Source: Methanosarcina barkeri MS
GTDB taxonomy: Archaea > Halobacteriota > Methanosarcinia > Methanosarcinales > Methanosarcinaceae
Direction of reading: 5' to 3'
DNA length: 64,000 bases
Assembly (NCBI RefSeq): GCF_000970025.1
Contig: NZ_CP009528.1
Coordinates: forward strand, 3,645,168-3,709,167
The notes beneath the pieces are model-generated. The model searched no databases. It was not told where the DNA came from and was given only the letters and a program-made list of their open reading frames with translations. The translations under genes were made by a program, and so were the position numbers. Positions 29,077-38,045 of the stretch are shown one piece after another. Every line of letters starts with the position of its first letter. The first letter of the stretch is position 1.

Positions 29077-29104
29077 ATTGTATAAATATAGATGGGATGA
29101 TATT

Positions 29105-30322
29105 ATGTTAAATACCGGCTCTACAGGCTTTATGCTGCTTGCGACAAGTCTTGTAATGCTAATGACTCCTGGTCTGGCATTCTTCTACGGAGGACTTTCC
29201 TGTAAGCGGAATATTTTAGGAATTATGATGCAAAGCTTTGTTTCGATGGGAGTAACAACTGTTTTATGGTTTTTTATCGGATATTCTCTATGCTTCAGTG
29301 GAGGAGAAGGCGCAATCATAGGAAACCTGGACAAAATGTTTTTACACGGAATTACCCCGACTACAATAATCAAAGGTATGGGGTTCCCGGAAATTGTATT
29401 CGTGGCTTACCAGATGATGTTTGCAATTATAACCCCGGCTCTGATTACGGGAGCATTTGCAAACCGGGTTACTTTTAAAGCTTATCTTATTTTCCTTGTT
29501 CTCTGGCAGCTTTTTGTTTACTATCCTTTTGTCCATATGGTCTGGGGAGGCGGTCTGCTTGCACAGATGGGAGTTCTTGATTTCGCAGGCGGAATCGTTG
29601 TCCATGCTACAGCCGGCTTTGCAGCTCTTGCTTCGGTCTTTTACGTAGGCTCAAGAAAGTATAATAAAATAACAAAACCAAACAATGTTCCGTTAATGGC
29701 TATCGGAACTGCTCTTCTGTGGTTTGGATGGTACGGCTTTAACGCCGGAAGCGAACTCAATGTAGATGGGATTACTTCACTTGCGTTCTTGAACAGTGAC
29801 ATTGCAGCCTCTTTTGCAGCAATAACCTGGATGACAATGGAATGGTATAAGGAAGGAAAACCAAAGTTCGTAGGGCTTATGACAGGAGCAGTTGCAGGCC
29901 TTGCAACAATTACTCCGGCAGCAGGTCTTGTTTCTTTACCCGTGGCTGCACTAATGGGAATCCTCGGATCAGTTGTCTGCTACTTTGCCGTACATCTTAA
30001 AAACAAAATGGAATGGGACGATGCTCTTGATGTATGGGGTGTCCATGGAATTGGGGGCGTTACCGGCACAATTCTACTTGGAGTCTTTGCCTCGACGGCT
30101 ATAAACCCGGTAGGAGCTGACGGACTGCTTTACGGCGGCACAGCATTTTTTATTAAAGAAGTTGTGGTTGTTGCAGCTACTTCAGTCTATGCATTTGTGT
30201 TTACCTACATTATGTTGATGCTAATAAACACAGTAACTCCGGTCAAAGTTACGGACGAAGAACAGCTTATAGGCCTGGATATTTCTATGCACGGAGAATG
30301 TGCCTACGACACTATTCACTGA
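29105..30322 (+). CDS. Second ammonium transporter (Amt family)
   Basis: About 405 residues, eleven predicted helices. Marks: GLAFFYGGLSCKRN near residue 27, GGIVVHATAGFAAL and DVWGVHGIGGVTG with the twin-His pore, and LLWFGWYGFNAGSEL. It differs from the upstream AmtB at roughly half of positions, so it is not a recent copy. ATG 29105 follows GGGATGAT; an in-frame TTG at 29078 lies inside the inverted repeat and is less likely. It has no glnK of its own here. Confidence 0.94.
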   Translation: MLNTGSTGFMLLATSLVMLMTPGLAFFYGGLSCKRNILGIMMQSFVSMGVTTVLWFFIGYSLCFSGGEGAIIGNLDKMFLHGITPTTIIKGMGFPEIVFVAYQMMFAIITPALITGAFANRVTFKAYLIFLVLWQLFVYYPFVHMVWGGGLLAQMGVLDFAGGIVVHATAGFAALASVFYVGSRKYNKITKPNNVPLMAIGTALLWFGWYGFNAGSELNVDGITSLAFLNSDIAASFAAITWMTMEWYKEGKPKFVGLMTGAVAGLATITPAAGLVSLPVAALMGILGSVVCYFAVHLKNKMEWDDALDVWGVHGIGGVTGTILLGVFASTAINPVGADGLLYGGTAFFIKEVVVVAATSVYAFVFTYIMLMLINTVTPVKVTDEEQLIGLDISMHGECAYDTIH

Positions 30323-30352
30323 GAAAAACAGGTTATTCAATTAACGAAAAAG

Positions 30353-30398
30353 TTAGGGGCCCTCCCAATTATTTTTTCTTTTTTTTCAGCCCCTTATT
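30353..30398 (+). terminator. T-rich terminator after the second amt
   Basis: AGGGGC and GCCCCT flank a pyrimidine tract TTTTTTCTTTTTTTTC at about 30371-30386. Archaeal polymerase terminates in T-runs, and the flanking complementarity may assist. Confidence 0.45.
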
Positions 30399-30449
30399 AT
30401 TACTTTGAATAGTTGTTATTCAGAATAGTTTTTTCAGAATATTTCTTTT

Positions 30450-30548
30450 CTTAGAACAATTTTTTCTTAGAACAGTTGTTTCCTTAGAACAATTTTTTCT
30501 TAGAATAGTTGTTTCCTTAGAACAATTTTTTCTTAGAACAGTTGTTTC
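30450..30548. repeat. Three tandem copies of a 33-bp unit overlapping the corA 3' end
   Basis: The unit CTTAGAACAATTTTTTCTTA plus GAACAGTTGTTTC starts at 30450, 30483 and 30516; the middle copy has one substitution. The last copy runs into the corA stop codon and final codons (30533 onward). Confidence 0.92.
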
Positions 30549-31468
30549 CTTAGCATTGTTATAGCTAGAATCAGCGAGAAAAACAATGTCATTATGAAAA
30601 TGATCACAAACGCATGGGGGTTATTCTCGAAAGGGACGTCAACATTCATTCCAAAAAAGCTTGCAACCATTGTTGGGACTGACAGAACGATTGTTACTGA
30701 AGTCAGGAATTTCATGACAATGTTTAAATTGTTGGAAATAACCGAGGCATACGCATCCATTGTTCCGGTCAGGATATTGCTATAAATATTTGCCATTTCA
30801 ATCGCCTGCTTATTTTCTACAATAACATCTTCGAGAAGGTCCGTATCGTCAGGATACATCTTAACAGGAGTGGACCTCAGGATTTTCTCAAGGACTATTT
30901 CATTGCTTTTTAAAGATGTAGAGAAATATACAAGGCTTTTTTCCAGCTCAAGAAGCTGGATTAATTCCTTATTTTTCAGGGATTTATGCAATTTGGATTC
31001 GATTTTATCACTTGCTTTATCGATATGCCTGAGATATTGAAGATATAACTTTGAGTTTCGATACAGGATCTGTAAAAGAAAACGTGTTTTTTTGAACGTA
31101 TAAAAGGATTTTATTCTCTGGTCGATAAAACTTTTAATAACGTAATTCTCCTGAAGAGAGACCGTTACGATGTTTTTGCCAGTAATTATAATCCCAAGGG
31201 GAATTGTATAAAAAATTCCTCCGTCCTGCAAGTTAGCACTCGGTACAGGTATATCTATTAATACAACAGTACAGCCTTCATCAACCTCAATTCTGGAACG
31301 TTCCTCTTCATCAAGTGCAGCTTTAAGATGTTCAGCAGGAATATTCAGGTCTTTTGAAATGAAAAGAATTTCCTGCTCGTTTGGATTTACAAGATTAATC
31401 CATGCGCCGTCTTCAACCTGGTCAAGAGTTGTCAGTCCGGAATCTGTCGATTTAAATATCTGAAGCAT
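30533..31468 (-). CDS. corA: CorA-type divalent cation transporter
   Basis: A magnesium/cobalt transporter of the CorA/2-TM-GxN family, about 311 residues. A large cytoplasmic alpha/beta domain and a long coiled helix (residues about 120-240) lead to two C-terminal membrane helices; the first ends in the signature FFGMNVDVPF. The C-terminus is RKQLF, basic as in CorA. Two starts are possible: ATG 31504 and ATG 31468. GGGAGAGG lies 7-14 bases upstream of 31468, so I prefer that one. The final codons are made from a 33-bp tandem repeat, so the C-terminal residues may vary between strains. Confidence 0.92.
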   Translation of the reverse strand: MLQIFKSTDSGLTTLDQVEDGAWINLVNPNEQEILFISKDLNIPAEHLKAALDEEERSRIEVDEGCTVVLIDIPVPSANLQDGGIFYTIPLGIIITGKNIVTVSLQENYVIKSFIDQRIKSFYTFKKTRFLLQILYRNSKLYLQYLRHIDKASDKIESKLHKSLKNKELIQLLELEKSLVYFSTSLKSNEIVLEKILRSTPVKMYPDDTDLLEDVIVENKQAIEMANIYSNILTGTMDAYASVISNNLNIVMKFLTSVTIVLSVPTMVASFFGMNVDVPFENNPHAFVIIFIMTLFFSLILAITMLRKQLF

Positions 31469-31704
31469 GGATGTTCCTCTCCCTGTTGGCAGTATAGAAT
31501 ACATTCACTCAAAATGAGAATAGAATTTACAGGGCTTCAAGCAGAACGCTTATCTATAAATATATTTTCATAATAAATATTTTTTGTGTGTTTGTTAATG
31601 TACTAAACTTTCTCTTCTCTTTGTTTTCCTGTTTATCCTAATTTCTTATTCGAAAATGCCTGCAAGGATAATTAAATTTGAAAACTAATCAGGCAGGGTT
31701 TAAT

Positions 31705-31758
31705 TCAAATTGTTTTGAAATAGGAAATTTTATATAGGTTGCTTCAAACATGTTTGAA
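31705..31758 (+). promoter_or_regulatory. Two-site palindromic operator around the TATA box
   Basis: TTCAAA-N4-TTTGAA occurs twice: TTCAAATTGTTTTGAA at 31705-31720 and the perfect palindrome TTCAAACATGTTTGAA at 31743-31758. The TATA box TTTTATATA lies between them at 31729-31737. Palindrome centres are 38 bp apart. A dimeric winged-helix repressor of the ArsR/SmtB type is a plausible binder; no such regulator gene is in the window. Confidence 0.65.
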
Positions 31759-31782
31759 ATAAGGAATATTGAGGTGAATACG

Positions 31783-32016
31783 ATGAAAATCGAAATACTT
31801 GGTACAGGATGTTCAAAATGCAATAAAACAAAAGAAATGGTAGAGAAAGCTGTAAAGGAAACAGGTATAGATGCTGAAATTGTCAAGGTAGAGGATTTCG
31901 ATAAAATTCTGGGATACGGAGTCATGGTCACTCCTGCTCTTGTAATTGACGGAGATGTTAAAGTCGCGGGTAAAGTTCCAAGCGTCGATAATATCAAAAA
32001 ATGGATCAAAAAATAA
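31783..32016 (+). CDS. Thioredoxin-like small redox protein
   Basis: A 77-residue single-domain thioredoxin fold of the archaeal small-disulfide type (MTH895-like): MKIEILGTGCSKCNKTKEM, with the C-x-x-C pair at residues 10-13, and VTPALVIDGDVKVAGKVPS, with the cis-Pro. GAGGTGA precedes ATG 31783; an in-frame ATG at 31750 lies inside the operator and is not used. It is the first gene downstream of the double operator and 180 bases before the DGC protein gene, a context seen with metalloid or organo-metal resistance permeases. Confidence 0.88.
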   Translation: MKIEILGTGCSKCNKTKEMVEKAVKETGIDAEIVKVEDFDKILGYGVMVTPALVIDGDVKVAGKVPSVDNIKKWIKK

Positions 32017-32193
32017 ACCTGTCGAAATGGACTAATGAATCAAAAATAAACCTGTCTAAATGGACTGAAGCATTAGCCCGGAACTAAAAACTAAAATAAT
32101 AGTTTCTTTAGGAGAAATCCAGGATTACAGTTACATTGAGAGAAATCCAGGATACAGTTACTTTAAGATAAATCCAAGGTCAGTGTGAAAAAC

Positions 32194-32577
32194 ATGCCAG
32201 AAGAAACAAAATGTGCATGCGGCTCGGCAAATGTGGCAATTTTCCCATGTGTAGGAGCAGCAAATGTTGGCCAGCTCTCAAACAGAATCGCAATAGAGCT
32301 CGAAAAGCAGGGCATAGGAAATCTTATGTGCACTGTCGGGATCGGTGCAAGAGCTCCGGGACTTATGAAGTCTGCCGAAGCTTCTGATCGTATTATCGCA
32401 ATTGACGGTTGTCCTGTAAACTGTGCCAGCAAGACCCTTGAACTTGCAGGGTTTAAAGTTGATAGACAGATTGTAATCTCCAAACTTGGGATCAAGAAAA
32501 GCAAGGAAAAAGATCTCAAAGACCAGGAAGTAGCAGATACTCTTGGAAAAGTCATGGAAATCCTTCAATCCGAGTGA
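32194..32577 (+). CDS. DGC-domain putative zinc-binding protein
   Basis: About 127 residues of the DGC family (PF08859, named for a conserved Asp-Gly-Cys). The N-terminal cysteines CACGSANVAIFPCVGAAN, the central CTVGIGA and the signature AIDGCPVNCASKTLELAG are present; these Cys probably bind zinc or another soft metal. The start is uncertain: ATG 32194 or GTG 32185, with AAGGTCA at 32175-32181. Imperfect 30-bp direct repeats (AGAAATCCAGGATACAGTTA) fill 32108-32170 just upstream. A paralogue lies at 48613. Confidence 0.8.
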   Translation: MPEETKCACGSANVAIFPCVGAANVGQLSNRIAIELEKQGIGNLMCTVGIGARAPGLMKSAEASDRIIAIDGCPVNCASKTLELAGFKVDRQIVISKLGIKKSKEKDLKDQEVADTLGKVMEILQSE

Positions 32578-32865
32578 TCTCACATTTTAATCTTTTATAT
32601 TTTAATTTGAAGTCCTTCCCTTTAAATCTACAAAAATCGCTCTTTAAAAAAAATTGATGAGAGAAATTTCAGCTTGTTTACAGGGTTTTTTAACCATTTT
32701 ATAGAGAGTTTTTGTCACTAAAACTTGTTGGTATTAATTTAGTCATTTTAACCGGTTTTAATGGCCGATTTATCTTTTTATTCAAGGAAAAGAGCCAGCA
32801 AGGCTTTGAAGGGAATTATAGAGTGAAAAAAGTAAAAGTAAATTGCAATATATCTGAAAATAGAC

Positions 32866-33024
32866 TCACTTGCAGCAGTCGCATCTGCTACACGAAGGAA
32901 GAAGATTCTTGTTGCTGCTTTCTACTTCCCAGCATCCAAAACAGAGCTTTATTGTGCCAAGTTTCCTGTGATTTGCTCTAAGAAGTGAGGTTTCATCCTT
33001 TCCGCAAATAGAACATTTAACCAT
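32866..33024 (-). CDS. Cys-rich 52-residue zinc-ribbon-like protein
   Basis: A small gene on the opposite strand between the DGC and permease genes. The product has nine cysteines: MVKCSICGK at the start, LCFGCWEVE in the middle, and PSCSRCDCCK at the C-terminus. Two CxxC pairs could form a zinc ribbon; the CxxCxCC tail could bind a further metal. GAGGGT stands about nine bases before the ATG. Codon usage and the spacing of cysteines make chance unlikely. Function unknown; its position suggests metal handling or regulation in this module. Confidence 0.68.
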   Translation of the reverse strand: MVKCSICGKDETSLLRANHRKLGTIKLCFGCWEVESSNKNLLPSCSRCDCCK

Positions 33025-33319
33025 ACTTGAAACCCTCAGTTAGTGCATTTACAACTCAGTTTTTAACGTTTGAGCTTTAAATTTAACGTTTGAGCTTTAA
33101 ATTATTGTTTTCGTACCAGTATTGAACGTCGGTGTGACAATATCTCTCGGTGTGACAATGTCTCAATCTAATTTCACTCTAATTCAGGTATTATTATAAA
33201 TATTTACTTAGAGCGACAAATTTATATTTTGTAATAATCATATAAATATATATTGATATAATATAGCATAATATGAGAATCACAAAAAAAGTGTGAATAA
33301 CTGGAAGAAGGAACTCAAA

Positions 33320-34291
33320 ATGGTCGATATATTTTACCCTCTTCAATGGATTGCAGACAAATTGACATACGAGGTTTTCGGGATTGCACCCGATACGCAC
33401 CTTGCAGCAAGTGTTAACTTCATTATTTACGATGTGATGAAAATTTTCTTGCTGCTTGCAATGATGATTTTTTTCATTTCTTACCTCAGGACCTATATTA
33501 CTCCGGAAAGAACCCGTAGAGTACTTGGAAATAAAAAAGGGATTAAATATCACATTCTTGCATCTCTTCTCGGGACAGTAACTCCTTTTTGCTCGTGTTC
33601 ATCCGTTCCGATTTTCATTGGGTTTGTAGAGGCAGGCATACCTCTTGGAATTACTTTTTCATTCTTGATAACCTCACCTCTTGTAAATGAAGCTGCAGTT
33701 GCTGCTCTCTGGGCAACGCTCGGCCTTAAAGCAACATTAATCTATATAGTATCAGGAATTATACTGGGAGTTCTTGGAGGTATTCTAATTGGCTTCCTTA
33801 AGCTGGAGAGATACGTAGAGGATTTTGTTTATAAGATAAAAGTGGGACAGCAGACTGCAAACCCCGAAGAGTTAACAGTAAAAGAACGAGTAAATACTGC
33901 CTTTGAAAACGTAAAAGACATCGTGGGAAGAGTATGGATCTATGTAATTATAGGCGTTAGCATAGGAGGTATTTTCCACGGATATGCACCTGAGGGAATT
34001 TTAGAGAAATATGCAGGCAAGGATAACCTGCTTGCAGTGCCGATTGCCGTTCTGATTGGAGTTCCGCTGTACTCAAATGTTATGGCAATGATTCCTATCG
34101 TAGAAAGCCTGATTGGGAAAGGTCTTCCCATAGGAACTTCTCTTGCGTTTCTCATGTCCGTTACAGCTGTTTCACTGCCTGAAATGGTTATTCTTAAAAA
34201 GGTGCTGAAAAAAGAGCTAATAGCAATCTTTGTCTCAATCGTGGCAGTTTCGATAATTCTCACAGGATATCTATTCAATATACTGCTATAA
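33320..34291 (+). CDS. ArsP-like permease (PF03773, former DUF318)
   Basis: About 323 residues with eight to nine membrane helices. The family signature TPFCSCSSVPIFIGFVEAG near residues 88-107 includes the C-x-C-x-S metal-passage motif, and LITSPLVNEAAV follows. A second half near 240 repeats the pattern with VPLYSNVMAMIPIV. Relatives export trivalent organoarsenicals or related toxic species. ATG 33320 follows GAAGGAAC; a GTG at 33293 is a weaker alternative. With the thioredoxin-like and DGC proteins it forms a likely metalloid- or thiol-reactive-compound export module. Confidence 0.85.
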   Translation: MVDIFYPLQWIADKLTYEVFGIAPDTHLAASVNFIIYDVMKIFLLLAMMIFFISYLRTYITPERTRRVLGNKKGIKYHILASLLGTVTPFCSCSSVPIFIGFVEAGIPLGITFSFLITSPLVNEAAVAALWATLGLKATLIYIVSGIILGVLGGILIGFLKLERYVEDFVYKIKVGQQTANPEELTVKERVNTAFENVKDIVGRVWIYVIIGVSIGGIFHGYAPEGILEKYAGKDNLLAVPIAVLIGVPLYSNVMAMIPIVESLIGKGLPIGTSLAFLMSVTAVSLPEMVILKKVLKKELIAIFVSIVAVSIILTGYLFNILL

Positions 34292-34404
34292 CCAATATAA
34301 GCTCCTTTCTTCCTATCTTTTTACTTTATTTTTTAATTAAGAAGCATTTCTGAAATAAGCTATCAAGTTCTTCTCTATATTCGTAGTATAATTGTACCTA
34401 TACT

Positions 34405-34490
34405 ACAGTACAATTATCCCTTATATTACAGTGCAATTATCCCTTATATTACAGTGCAATTATCCCTTTTATTACAGTGCAATAATCTCT
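34405..34490. repeat. 23-bp tandem repeat, three copies plus a partial
   Basis: ACAGTGCAATTATCCCTTAT plus ATT repeats at 34405, 34428 and 34451, with a partial copy from 34474. It lies in the 960-bp spacer between the permease and the ech operon. Confidence 0.88.
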
Positions 34491-34595
34491 TTCCGTATAT
34501 AATGCAATTCATTTAAAAAACATATTCCAACTATTATAAGAATTATAAGAAAATTAATATATTAGAGATATCAAGATTAATATAAATATAAAGAT

Positions 34596-34960
34596 AAAAT
34601 CACTTTCTTTAAATATCACCTTGTTATATAAATTATTGTAATAATTTGATATTATTATTTGTCGTTTATTTTGATGTTTTAATTTAAAACTGTGATTTTC
34701 ACAGGTTACTCAATAAATGAGTCTCAGGAGCAATACAAAAGTAAATTAAAATCAGTATGTTTAAATATAGCTTTGTTCATGCTAATTTATACTACTTAAG
34801 TAGTACTGGGATTATTTGGTAGTATCTATTGACACTCAGTAATATTTATAACGAGGATGTAAACAAGAAAAAAACAATATTTGGGGGCTATTTTGTCCAT
34901 TATTCTCGTTAGTAATATAAAAGTAAAAAGAAAATCACTATCTTTAAATATGCCTTTGTA
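34596..34960 (+). repeat. Three dispersed 30-bp direct repeats upstream of ech
   Basis: AAAATCACTTTCTTTAAATA at 34596-34625, 34748-34777 and 34931-34960 (each continuing to CTTTGT), spaced 152 and 183 bp. Each contains TTTAAATAT, which could act as a TATA box. The spacer 34292-35254 holds no gene that I can support. Confidence 0.6.
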
Positions 34961-35143
34961 ATAATAAGAATTGGCAACATGTCGAATTTATATCGATGTT
35001 ATTCGCATATTATTATTTCTTGTAATTTTGATATAAGAATACTATAATATTTGTGGAATATTAGTCCATATTCTTATATACTCAGGAATTGCGCAGTTGG
35101 ACTGGGAAATCAATATATTAAGTTATTCGAGTATATAGAAAAT

Positions 35144-35160
35144 AGGTTATAAAAACGTCC
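35144..35160 (+). promoter_or_regulatory. Candidate ech promoter TATA box
   Basis: AGGTTATAAAAACG at about 35145-35158 is the nearest good TATA match, giving a predicted start near 35180 and a leader of about 75 nt before echA. CGGAGGAT at 35240-35247 is the ribosome-binding site. Confidence 0.4.
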
Positions 35161-35254
35161 AAAATATTGGATTCTATTTTTCAGCTGCATAAGTTCCAGC
35201 ATTATAAGTTGAGAATAACAGATCGGAGGATTAATAGATCGGAGGATACGCTGT

Positions 35255-37171
35255 ATGATAGAAAACACCGTTATGCTATTAATTATAGTACCCCTACTGT
35301 TTTCGTTATTATTTATAGCCCTTCCCAAATCGCTATACAAGTATCTGGCTTGGGCTTTTTTCATAATTGGAATAGCTTTATCCGTTAGTTTAGTATTAGG
35401 TGGTACTGGAGTAGTCCCGGTTGAGGGACCAAATTTTGCAATGTATGAAAACATTGTCCTTGTACTCGAAGTACTGGTAATACTATATATTCTTGCTGTG
35501 TCAGCAAAATATAAAAACTGGCCTACACTTGGACTTGGAATAATTTCAGCAGCCTTATTTGCTTACACTTATGCCAATGTTCCAGGTGCTGAAAGTGCTT
35601 CTTTTAATATTGATCAACTGTCTCAGCTCATGATATTGATTGTGAATATAGTCGGTACTGCGATTATTTTATTCGCAACTGGATACATGGATCAGTATGA
35701 AGAGCACAGGCATCTTAATAGACAAAGGACATTTTACTTTACAATGAGCTTCTTCCTGGCAGCCATGAATGGTCTGGTAATGTCTGACACACTAGGATGG
35801 CTGTATCTTTTCTGGGAACTAACAACTCTGTGTTCATTCGTGTTGATCTCATATAACATGGATGAAGAAGGAATAAACAACGGTTTCAGGGCTCTGTCCT
35901 TAAACCTTGTCGGCGGAGTTGCTATGTCCATAGGCATAATTCTGCTTGCAACTAAATATGATATAAATTCCCTTACTGGGATTGCAACTTACGCTGGAAC
36001 TGATGCAGTAGCGCTGGCCGCTTTAGCCCTTCCTGTTGCTTTACTCTGTATTGGAGGCTTTGCGAAATCTGCTCAGATGCCCTTCCATAGCTGGCTCTTG
36101 GGTGCAATGGTAGCTCCAACTCCTGTTTCTGCTTTACTGCACTCAAGCACGATGGTAAATGCTGGTGTGTTTTTAATTGTCAAGCTTGTACCAGCTTTTG
36201 CTAATACATCCCTCGGAACAGCTATTGCAGTTTACGGTAGCTTCACCTTCGTTATCTGCTCAGCTTTAGCCTTATCTCAAAGAAACGCCAAAAGAGTGCT
36301 TGCTTATTCAACTATTGCAAATCTAGGATTAATTATCGCAAGCGCCGGGATAGGCACACCTCTGGCTGTAGCTGCTTCGATGATGCTTATTCTGTTCCAC
36401 GCTATATCAAAAGGTCTCTTATTCCTGTGCACAGGTGAAATTGAGCACACCATAGGAAGCAGAGATATAGAGGACATGTCAGGATTAATAAAGAAGGCTC
36501 CTCTTCTCACCTCCATTGCAGCTCTGGGAATGATATCCATGCTATTACCTCCTTTCGGAGTATTGCTTACAAAATGGGTATCAATGGAAGCTGCTTCAAA
36601 CAACCCTGTTGTGATAATATTCATAGTACTTGGAAGTGCACTCACCACAGTTTATTACTCTAAATGGCTTGGAACAATCTTATCATCCAGCATGGATAAA
36701 AACGCAGTTCCCCATAAAAAACTGGAAACATATTTCCCACTATCGGTTCTTGCGTTATCCATTATAGGTACAAGTATCTTTATATTTTCAATATACAACT
36801 ACTTCGTCGGACCTCAGGTCGAAATTCTACTAGGAAATGTTCCTAATATTACAGGACCAGTTGGACAATTTACCTCTGAAATAGGAGCATTTGATTATGC
36901 AGCAGTATTCGTAGTGCTCGCTCTGGCTATTCTGATCTACCTCGCTACCAAGAACACCACAACTCGTAAAGTTAACTTCTATATGTGCGGGGAAAACAAC
37001 CTTGAAAAAGACGGGTTAATGTTCAGAAATGGAGTTTGCGATTACGAAAAATGCAGTGTCTCCAACATCTATCTTCAGAATATTTTTGGAGAAAGTAAAC
37101 TTACAACATTTGGATATGCAATTTCCATAATTCTGATTGTAATTGCATTAGCAGGAGGAGTAGGATTATGA
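35255..37171 (+). CDS. echA: Ech hydrogenase subunit A (proton-pumping membrane subunit)
   Basis: A 638-residue polytopic protein of the NuoL/MrpA-like antiporter family, with about sixteen helices. The conserved channel residues occur in the DTLGWLYLFWELTTLCSFVLI-type helix near residues 180-195 and in PFHSWLLGAMVAPTPVSALLH near 275-295, the typical Lys/His/Pro signature of these subunits. In Ech, electron transfer from ferredoxin to protons drives ion export through EchA and EchB; in methanogens it also runs backwards to make reduced ferredoxin. It overlaps echB by four bases (ATGA). Confidence 0.95.
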   Translation: MIENTVMLLIIVPLLFSLLFIALPKSLYKYLAWAFFIIGIALSVSLVLGGTGVVPVEGPNFAMYENIVLVLEVLVILYILAVSAKYKNWPTLGLGIISAALFAYTYANVPGAESASFNIDQLSQLMILIVNIVGTAIILFATGYMDQYEEHRHLNRQRTFYFTMSFFLAAMNGLVMSDTLGWLYLFWELTTLCSFVLISYNMDEEGINNGFRALSLNLVGGVAMSIGIILLATKYDINSLTGIATYAGTDAVALAALALPVALLCIGGFAKSAQMPFHSWLLGAMVAPTPVSALLHSSTMVNAGVFLIVKLVPAFANTSLGTAIAVYGSFTFVICSALALSQRNAKRVLAYSTIANLGLIIASAGIGTPLAVAASMMLILFHAISKGLLFLCTGEIEHTIGSRDIEDMSGLIKKAPLLTSIAALGMISMLLPPFGVLLTKWVSMEAASNNPVVIIFIVLGSALTTVYYSKWLGTILSSSMDKNAVPHKKLETYFPLSVLALSIIGTSIFIFSIYNYFVGPQVEILLGNVPNITGPVGQFTSEIGAFDYAAVFVVLALAILIYLATKNTTTRKVNFYMCGENNLEKDGLMFRNGVCDYEKCSVSNIYLQNIFGESKLTTFGYAISIILIVIALAGGVGL

Positions 37172-38031
37172 ATGATATTCTAACAATTATTCTTGTCTTA
37201 ATTGGTGCTCCTATCCTCGGCTGTTTAGCCTCAGGAATAGACAGGAAACTCACTGCAAGATTGCAGGGTAGAGTAGGTCCTCCTCTTTTGCAGCCATACT
37301 ATGATGTTAGGAAGCTCCTTAGCAAAGACAACATAGTTGTAAATCCATCTCAAAACTTTTACGTAATTGTGTACCTCGCCTTTATCATTTTGAGCCTTTT
37401 GATGTTAGTTTTCAAACAAGACTTCTTGATGATAATATTCGTCTACACAGTAGCTTCGGTAGCTCTAGTTGTAGGAGGAATGAGCACCGGTTCTCCGTAT
37501 GCTAGAATAGGAAGTTCAAGGGAAATAATGGCTATACTGTCCTATGAACCAGTTTTAATTTTATATGCTCTTGCAATCTACTTGCTTACCGGCACTTTCA
37601 AGTTATCAGCTCTGTTAGATGCATCATCCCCTCTGCTAATGTATACGCCTCTTATATTCATAGCAATGATAGTTGTTTTGAATATAAAATTGAAAAAATC
37701 ACCCTTTGACTACTCAACCTCTCACCATGGTCATCAGGAACTGATTAAAGGTATGACGACTGAATATGGAGGGCCAGGATTTGCCACCATTGAGATCGCA
37801 CACTTTTATGAATACGTGTTCTTAACTGGACTCATATTCTTATTCTGGGCATCAGCCCCAGTAATAGGTGTGCTTATAGGTATCATTGCTTACTTGCTTG
37901 TAATTGTTATAGATAACATTACTGCAAGAGTGTACTGGCAGTGGATGCTCAAACTGAGTTGGACAATCCTGCTAGTAATTTCGCTTGTGAACATAGCATT
38001 CCTGTACGTTAGTGGAGTCAAATTAATTTAA
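37168..38031 (+). CDS. echB: Ech hydrogenase subunit B (NuoH-like membrane anchor)
   Basis: A 287-residue protein with about eight helices, homologous to NuoH/HyfC. The loop motif RLQGRVGPPLLQPYYDVRKLL near residues 30-50 and SPFDYSTSHHGHQELIKGMTTEYGG-type region near 175-200 mark the site where the hydrogenase module docks. It connects the soluble EchC-F arm to the proton pump. Translation is probably coupled to echA through the four-base overlap. Confidence 0.95.
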   Translation: MNDILTIILVLIGAPILGCLASGIDRKLTARLQGRVGPPLLQPYYDVRKLLSKDNIVVNPSQNFYVIVYLAFIILSLLMLVFKQDFLMIIFVYTVASVALVVGGMSTGSPYARIGSSREIMAILSYEPVLILYALAIYLLTGTFKLSALLDASSPLLMYTPLIFIAMIVVLNIKLKKSPFDYSTSHHGHQELIKGMTTEYGGPGFATIEIAHFYEYVFLTGLIFLFWASAPVIGVLIGIIAYLLVIVIDNITARVYWQWMLKLSWTILLVISLVNIAFLYVSGVKLI

Positions 38032-38045
38032 AAAGAGGGACACTT

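Noticed and set aside
28626-29077. Lost glnK in front of the second amt
   Set aside because: No PII-like sequence is readable in any frame of the spacer.
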